Positions 6,031-8,922 of a stretch of DNA of 8,922 nucleotides are shown piece by piece. Under the pieces are notes generated by a model, which worked only from the letters and a program-made list of their open reading frames with translations, was not told the DNA's origin and did not search any database. Source of the DNA: Fodinibacter sp045807225 (GTDB lineage Bacteria > Actinomycetota > Actinomycetes > Actinomycetales > Dermatophilaceae); assembly GCA_045807225.1 (NCBI GenBank), contig JBJMHU010000075.1:1-8922 (forward strand). Reading direction: 5' to 3'. A program made the translations under genes and the position numbers. Every line of letters begins with the position of its first letter. Positions within the stretch are counted from its first letter, which is position 1.

Positions 6031-7412
6031 CAGGCCCGGCCCTCGAGGTGCGTGCCGTCGGGGACGTGGGTCACGTCGGCGGCCACGCGCACGTCACCGG
6101 TGCAGACGACGTCCCCGCCGAACGTCGTGTCGCCCTCGACCCGCAGGCTCGCGCAGCCGCGGATCGAGGGCACACCACGCGGGAACCGCTCCTCGAACGC
6201 GTCGACCAGGGCATAGGCCTTGGAGAGGTCGACGAACGGCTCGTCGTGGTCGATGGTGGACTGCACGACCGAGTCCTCGTCCAGCCGGTAGAGGTCGGAG
6301 CGGATGAGGAGCAGCTCGTTGGTGGTCTTGACCGGCCGGAAGCGCGACCGGTCGACGGCCAGCGCGCGCGAGCCGTCGAACACCTCGACGGCCGCGCCCA
6401 TCGCCGACTCGATCTGGATGACGGGCGTGCTGTCGGGCCGCGTCGGGTCGACCGTCTTGCGGTTGACGATGATCGGCAGGCCGAGGATGCCGTCGGACTC
6501 GGCCAGCCGGGCGGCGAGCACGTCGAGGTCGACCCACAGGTTGTTGGTGTGGAACCACGGGTGCCGCTCGGTGTCCTGGAAGAAGTGGTCCTCGCCCTCG
6601 GCCACCATCGCGCTGTCGCGCAGCACCAGCCGGCCGTCGCTCTTGCGCACCCCCAGGTGACCACCCTTGCGGTCGTTGCGAGTTCGCGCCGAGACCTCGG
6701 CGACGTAGGGGATGCCCTCCCGCTGCATCCAGGCCGGCACTCCTCCATCGCAGGTGGCCCCGAGGTTGTCGGCGTTGGACAGGAAGGCGTAGCGGTAGCC
6801 GCGCTCGCGCAGCGCGTCGAGCAGCCCGGTGGTCTGCAGCGCGACGTAGATGTCGCCGTGGCCCGGGGGGCACCACTCCAGCGACGGGTCCTGCGGCCAC
6901 TCGACCGGGCCGAGGTCGTCGGCGCGCAGCTTCGGCTCCATGTTCTGCAGGAAGTCGAGCGGCAGCCCGTCGACGGCCAGGCCGGGGTGTCGCTCGAGGA
7001 TCTCGAGCGACTGCTCGCGGGTGCGGAAGGAGTCCATCAGCACCAGCGGCGTCTGCACCCCGTGCCGGCGGCGCAGCGCCAGCACCTGGCGGGCGATGAT
7101 GTCGAGGAAGGTCAGCCCGTCGCGCACGGTCAGCGCCGACTTCGGCCCACTGATCCCCATGCTCGTGCCCAGTCCACCGTTGAGCTTGACCACCACGGTG
7201 CGGCCGAGAGCCGCAGCCACCGCATCCTCGTCGGGCCGCACGTCGTCGAGGTGCGGCACCTCGGTGAGCGGGTCGATGGTGTCCTCGGGGATCGCGCCGG
7301 TGGCGGCCGACCGCAGCTGGTCGTGGAACCTGGCGAACACCGCCACCGCGAGCTCTGGAACCCCCGCCTCGCGCATCTTGTCCGTCGCCGCCCGCAGTCC
7401 GTCGATGGTCAT
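6030..7412 (-). CDS. UTP--glucose-1-phosphate uridylyltransferase, eukaryotic-type (UDPGP family)
   Basis: A 460-residue UDP-glucose pyrophosphorylase that makes UDP-glucose and pyrophosphate from UTP and glucose 1-phosphate. UDP-glucose feeds cell-wall polymers, glycolipids, glycogen and trehalose. It is not the short bacterial GalU but the eukaryotic-type UDPGP family. The nucleotide-binding loop is KLNGGLGTSMGISGPKS (76-92), with VRDGLTFLD just after it. Other family blocks are CPPGHGDIY (181-189), SNADNLGA (212-219), FHTNNLWV (287-294), QIESAMGAAVEVF (333-345) and RFRPVKTTNELLLIRSDLY (357-375). A short C-terminal region (about 412-460), with repeated hydrophobic/glycine pattern, fits the family's left-handed beta-helix domain. 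ATG 7412 has no SD but has a TANNNT box at leaderless spacing. It is the first gene of the operon and lies 22 nt from the divergent cyclo-ligase. It takes the position where galU is often found next to glp in other actinobacteria. Confidence 0.93.
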   Translation of the reverse strand: MTIDGLRAATDKMREAGVPELAVAVFARFHDQLRSAATGAIPEDTIDPLTEVPHLDDVRPDEDAVAAALGRTVVVKLNGGLGTSMGISGPKSALTVRDGLTFLDIIARQVLALRRRHGVQTPLVLMDSFRTREQSLEILERHPGLAVDGLPLDFLQNMEPKLRADDLGPVEWPQDPSLEWCPPGHGDIYVALQTTGLLDALRERGYRYAFLSNADNLGATCDGGVPAWMQREGIPYVAEVSARTRNDRKGGHLGVRKSDGRLVLRDSAMVAEGEDHFFQDTERHPWFHTNNLWVDLDVLAARLAESDGILGLPIIVNRKTVDPTRPDSTPVIQIESAMGAAVEVFDGSRALAVDRSRFRPVKTTNELLLIRSDLYRLDEDSVVQSTIDHDEPFVDLSKAYALVDAFEERFPRGVPSIRGCASLRVEGDTTFGGDVVCTGDVRVAADVTHVPDGTHLEGRA

Positions 7413-7418
7413 GCGGCA

Positions 7419-7424
7419 ACCCTA
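7419..7424 (-). promoter_or_regulatory. Candidate leaderless promoter (-10 TAGGGT) of the UGPase-glp-sepX operon
   Basis: On the minus strand TAGGGT is followed by 6 nt (TGCCGC) and the ATG at 7412, placing the hexamer at -12 to -7 of a transcript starting on the ATG. There is no Shine-Dalgarno sequence. It shares its first two bases (the TA at 7423-7424) with the -10 box of the divergent gene. Confidence 0.55.
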
Positions 7425-7428
7425 CGAT
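7423..7428 (+). promoter_or_regulatory. Candidate leaderless promoter (-10 TACGAT) of 5-formyl-THF cyclo-ligase
   Basis: TACGAT is followed by 6 nt (GCCGAC) and the ATG at 7435, again giving -12 to -7 spacing for a leaderless transcript. No Shine-Dalgarno sequence is present. It overlaps the opposite-strand TAGGGT box by the two bases TA, so the two promoters cannot both be melted by separate polymerases at once. Confidence 0.55.
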
Positions 7429-7434
7429 GCCGAC

Positions 7435-8028
7435 ATGGCCCGCAATCCCGAGAAGTCCGCACGCCGGGCCGAACTGCGCACCCGCCGGCGCGCGCTCGCC
7501 GCCACACGCGACACCGCGGCCGACGGAACGCGGCTGGCCGACCACGTGCTGGGGCTGCTCGACGAGCTCGGCCTGCGCGCCGGTGCCGTCGCCACCTCCT
7601 ACGTGGCGGTGCCCGGCGAGCCGCCGACGGCGGCGCTGAACGCCGCCCTGACGGCGCACGGCATCCGGGTGCTGGTGCCGATCACGTTGCCCGACTTCGA
7701 CCTCGACTGGGCCGACGCCTCCGACCCCGGCGTGGCACCGCTCGGCACGGATGCCGTCGCGCTCGCCGACGTCGTGCTCGCGCCCGGACTGGCCGTCGAC
7801 CACCGCGGCACGCGGATGGGCCAGGGGGGCGGCTGCTATGACCGCGCGCTCCCCCGCCGGCGGCCCGGCGCGCCGGTGATCGTGGTGCTGCACCCCGGCG
7901 AGCTGCTCGACGCCTCGGCGCGTCGGCTGCCCCACGAGGCGCACGACCAGCCGGTCGACGCGGTGGTGACCGCCGACGGCGTCACGGACCTCGGCCTCAG
8001 CCGCTGGCGCCCTCCGGACGCAGGGTGA
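7435..8028 (+). CDS. 5-formyltetrahydrofolate cyclo-ligase
   Basis: A 197-residue cytoplasmic enzyme (MTHFS; E. coli YgfA/Fau type) that converts 5-formyltetrahydrofolate to 5,10-methenyltetrahydrofolate using ATP, recycling this folate into one-carbon metabolism. An Arg-rich N-terminal helix (KSARRAELRTRRRAL, 7-21) is typical. SYVAVPGEPPT (55-65) is the substrate-binding strand and loop. VVLAPGLAVDHRGTRMGQGGGCYDRAL (113-139) carries the glycine-rich GxGGGxYDR nucleotide-binding signature, with Cys where most members have a first Tyr. PHEAHDQPVDAVVTADGV (166-183) is the conserved C-terminal block. The ATG at 7435 is chosen for its leaderless promoter spacing; an in-frame ATG at 7411 lies inside the overlap with the divergent UGPase start. 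The last 32 nt overlap tail-to-tail with the penicillin acylase gene. Confidence 0.92.
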   Translation: MARNPEKSARRAELRTRRRALAATRDTAADGTRLADHVLGLLDELGLRAGAVATSYVAVPGEPPTAALNAALTAHGIRVLVPITLPDFDLDWADASDPGVAPLGTDAVALADVVLAPGLAVDHRGTRMGQGGGCYDRALPRRRPGAPVIVVLHPGELLDASARRLPHEAHDQPVDAVVTADGVTDLGLSRWRPPDAG

Positions 8029-8922
8029 GCACGTCGGGGTCGGTGTCGCGCACGGCGGCCTCGCTGAACGGCCACGGTCGCTGACGACCCGCCACCCAGT
8101 CGTCGACCTGGTCGGCGTAGTGGTCGTCGGTGGGGTGGCCGCTCACCCCGGTCTGGTTGATCCAGGTCGACGCGTCGAGGTTCGACAGGTCGACGACCAT
8201 GCGCATCGACGGGGCCTTGACGACCTCGTAGCCGAGACCGGCGTTCCAGCCGTTGGCGTTGACGATGGCGGAGCCGCCCGGCATCTCGTAGGGCCCCTGG
8301 TTGACCAGCCAGCGCACCGGCCCCGGCACGCTGTCACCGCCGAGCACCCTGTGCTTGAGGGTGAGCCGGTGCAGCTTGCCCCACTGCCACTGGGCGGGGT
8401 CCTTGCCGAGCGCGCGGGTCAGCTCGAGGCGGGCCGCGACCAGCGACTGGCGCAGCACCTCGTCCTTGCCCTCGGTGACGTTGGGGGTCAGCTTGTTGTC
8501 CCACCACGCGCTCTTGGGGGTGGTGAGCAGCCGCTGCACGGCCGAGCGCCACCGGGCGTCGCCGTCGGCCTTCAGCCCGGCGGGCAGCTCGTCGTCGAAG
8601 AGCCGCTCGAGCAGGTTGCGCCACACCGCGTTGTAGTAGGCCGCGGCCGCTCCGGACTCCTCGTCGCCGGTGGGCGTGGTGAAGTCCCAGGTGCGCAGCA
8701 GCTCGCGGGCGCCGCGGGTGAAGTCGAGCAGCTCACCGTTGTCGGGGGCTGCCTCGGACCCCTCGAGCGGCACCGCCAGCAACGCCGGCACCAGCACCTT
8801 GGCGAAGGAGTCCTGGGTGTCGAGCTGGATGTCGGCCATGTCGGCCGGCGACACCTTGTCGCGGCCGGCGAGCCGCTCACCGATCCGGGTCGAGCGCCAC
8901 CCCTGGTCCCACTCCGTGGTCA
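7997..8922 (-). CDS. Penicillin acylase family protein, C-terminal part (truncated by window edge)
   Basis: The C-terminal 307 residues of a penicillin acylase (Ntn-hydrolase, peptidase S45) family protein; the rest lies beyond base 8922. Family members are precursor proteins that self-cleave and hydrolyse amides such as beta-lactams, N-acyl-homoserine lactones or other acyl amides. The substrate cannot be told here. Recognisable C-terminal beta-subunit features are STRIGERLAG...VSPADMADIQLDTQDSFA near the left of the visible protein, PVRWLVNQGPYEMPGGSAIVN and NAGLGYEV in the middle, and SMRMVVDLSNLDAS, TGVSGHPTDDHYADQVDDWV and PWPF near the end. The catalytic N-terminal Ser of the beta subunit and any signal peptide are outside the window. 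The frame is open to the right edge, so the ATG/GTG codons near 8854 are internal residues, not starts. It converges on the cyclo-ligase with a 32-nt coding overlap. Confidence 0.87.
   Translation of the reverse strand, partial: TTEWDQGWRSTRIGERLAGRDKVSPADMADIQLDTQDSFAKVLVPALLAVPLEGSEAAPDNGELLDFTRGARELLRTWDFTTPTGDEESGAAAAYYNAVWRNLLERLFDDELPAGLKADGDARWRSAVQRLLTTPKSAWWDNKLTPNVTEGKDEVLRQSLVAARLELTRALGKDPAQWQWGKLHRLTLKHRVLGGDSVPGPVRWLVNQGPYEMPGGSAIVNANGWNAGLGYEVVKAPSMRMVVDLSNLDASTWINQTGVSGHPTDDHYADQVDDWVAGRQRPWPFSEAAVRDTDPDVLTLRPEGASG

Noticed and set aside
3742..6216. Very long plus-strand open frame of 824 codons opposite glp, moaC and mog
   Set aside because: Its product is low-complexity His/Gly/Arg/Ala sequence typical of the reverse of high-GC coding DNA. 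The opposite strand carries complete, recognisable enzymes.
6048..7841. Plus-strand 597-codon and minus-strand 616-codon (6094-7944) open frames across the UGPase and cyclo-ligase
   Set aside because: Both lack family motifs and are rich in Arg, His, Gly and Ala. They are shadows of the UGPase and cyclo-ligase frames, which have full signatures.
1..8922. CRISPR arrays, insertion sequences, att sites, defence genes or toxin-antitoxin pairs
   Set aside because: I saw no regularly spaced repeats, transposase or integrase motifs. Although a tRNA gene is present, no partial tRNA repeat or integrase marks an insertion site.

Overview
The window is very GC-rich DNA with tightly packed, mostly overlapping genes. 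Gene content (SepX/GlpR, gephyrin-like Glp, actinobacterial RimJ, leaderless TANNNT promoters) points to an actinobacterium, probably order Micrococcales and perhaps Intrasporangiaceae-like; the family-level guess is weak. There are no signs of mobile elements, CRISPR arrays or phage genes. No stretch of 300 bases or more lacks a gene.

Left edge (1-633): a truncated minus-strand membrane protein resembling YrhK-domain proteins, a strong hairpin terminator, a minus-strand tRNA-Ala(CGC), and a 134-nt divergent intergenic region with a perfect 11-bp inverted repeat. Then a plus-strand AI-2E family transporter (634-1920), which converges on the end of the main operon.

Core (1936-7412, minus strand): one compact operon, read in the order eukaryotic-type UDP-glucose pyrophosphorylase, Glp (MoeA/gephyrin-like), MoaC, Mog/MoaB, RimJ-like acetyltransferase, SepX/GlpR. 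Junctions are 1-nt stop/start overlaps, an 11-nt overlap, a GTGA overlap and a 1-nt gap, so translational coupling is likely. Glp and SepX/GlpR are the two halves of the gephyrin-like divisome module characterised in Corynebacterium (Glp-GlpR) and, for SepX, in Streptomyces. The operon therefore mixes molybdenum-cofactor synthesis, UDP-glucose supply and cell division. This module is the most notable system in the window; it is not wholly undescribed.

Right edge: 5-formyltetrahydrofolate cyclo-ligase (7435-8028) is divergent from the operon. Only 22 nt separate the two ATGs, and the two candidate -10 boxes share one TA step. The cyclo-ligase overlaps tail-to-tail with the C-terminal part of a penicillin acylase-family hydrolase that runs off the right edge.

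A pattern runs through the window. Genes that must start a transcript (transporter, cyclo-ligase, UGPase), plus SepX inside the operon, have TANNNT followed by exactly 6 nt and then the start codon, as expected for leaderless mRNAs. The internal operon genes mostly have Shine-Dalgarno sequences instead.
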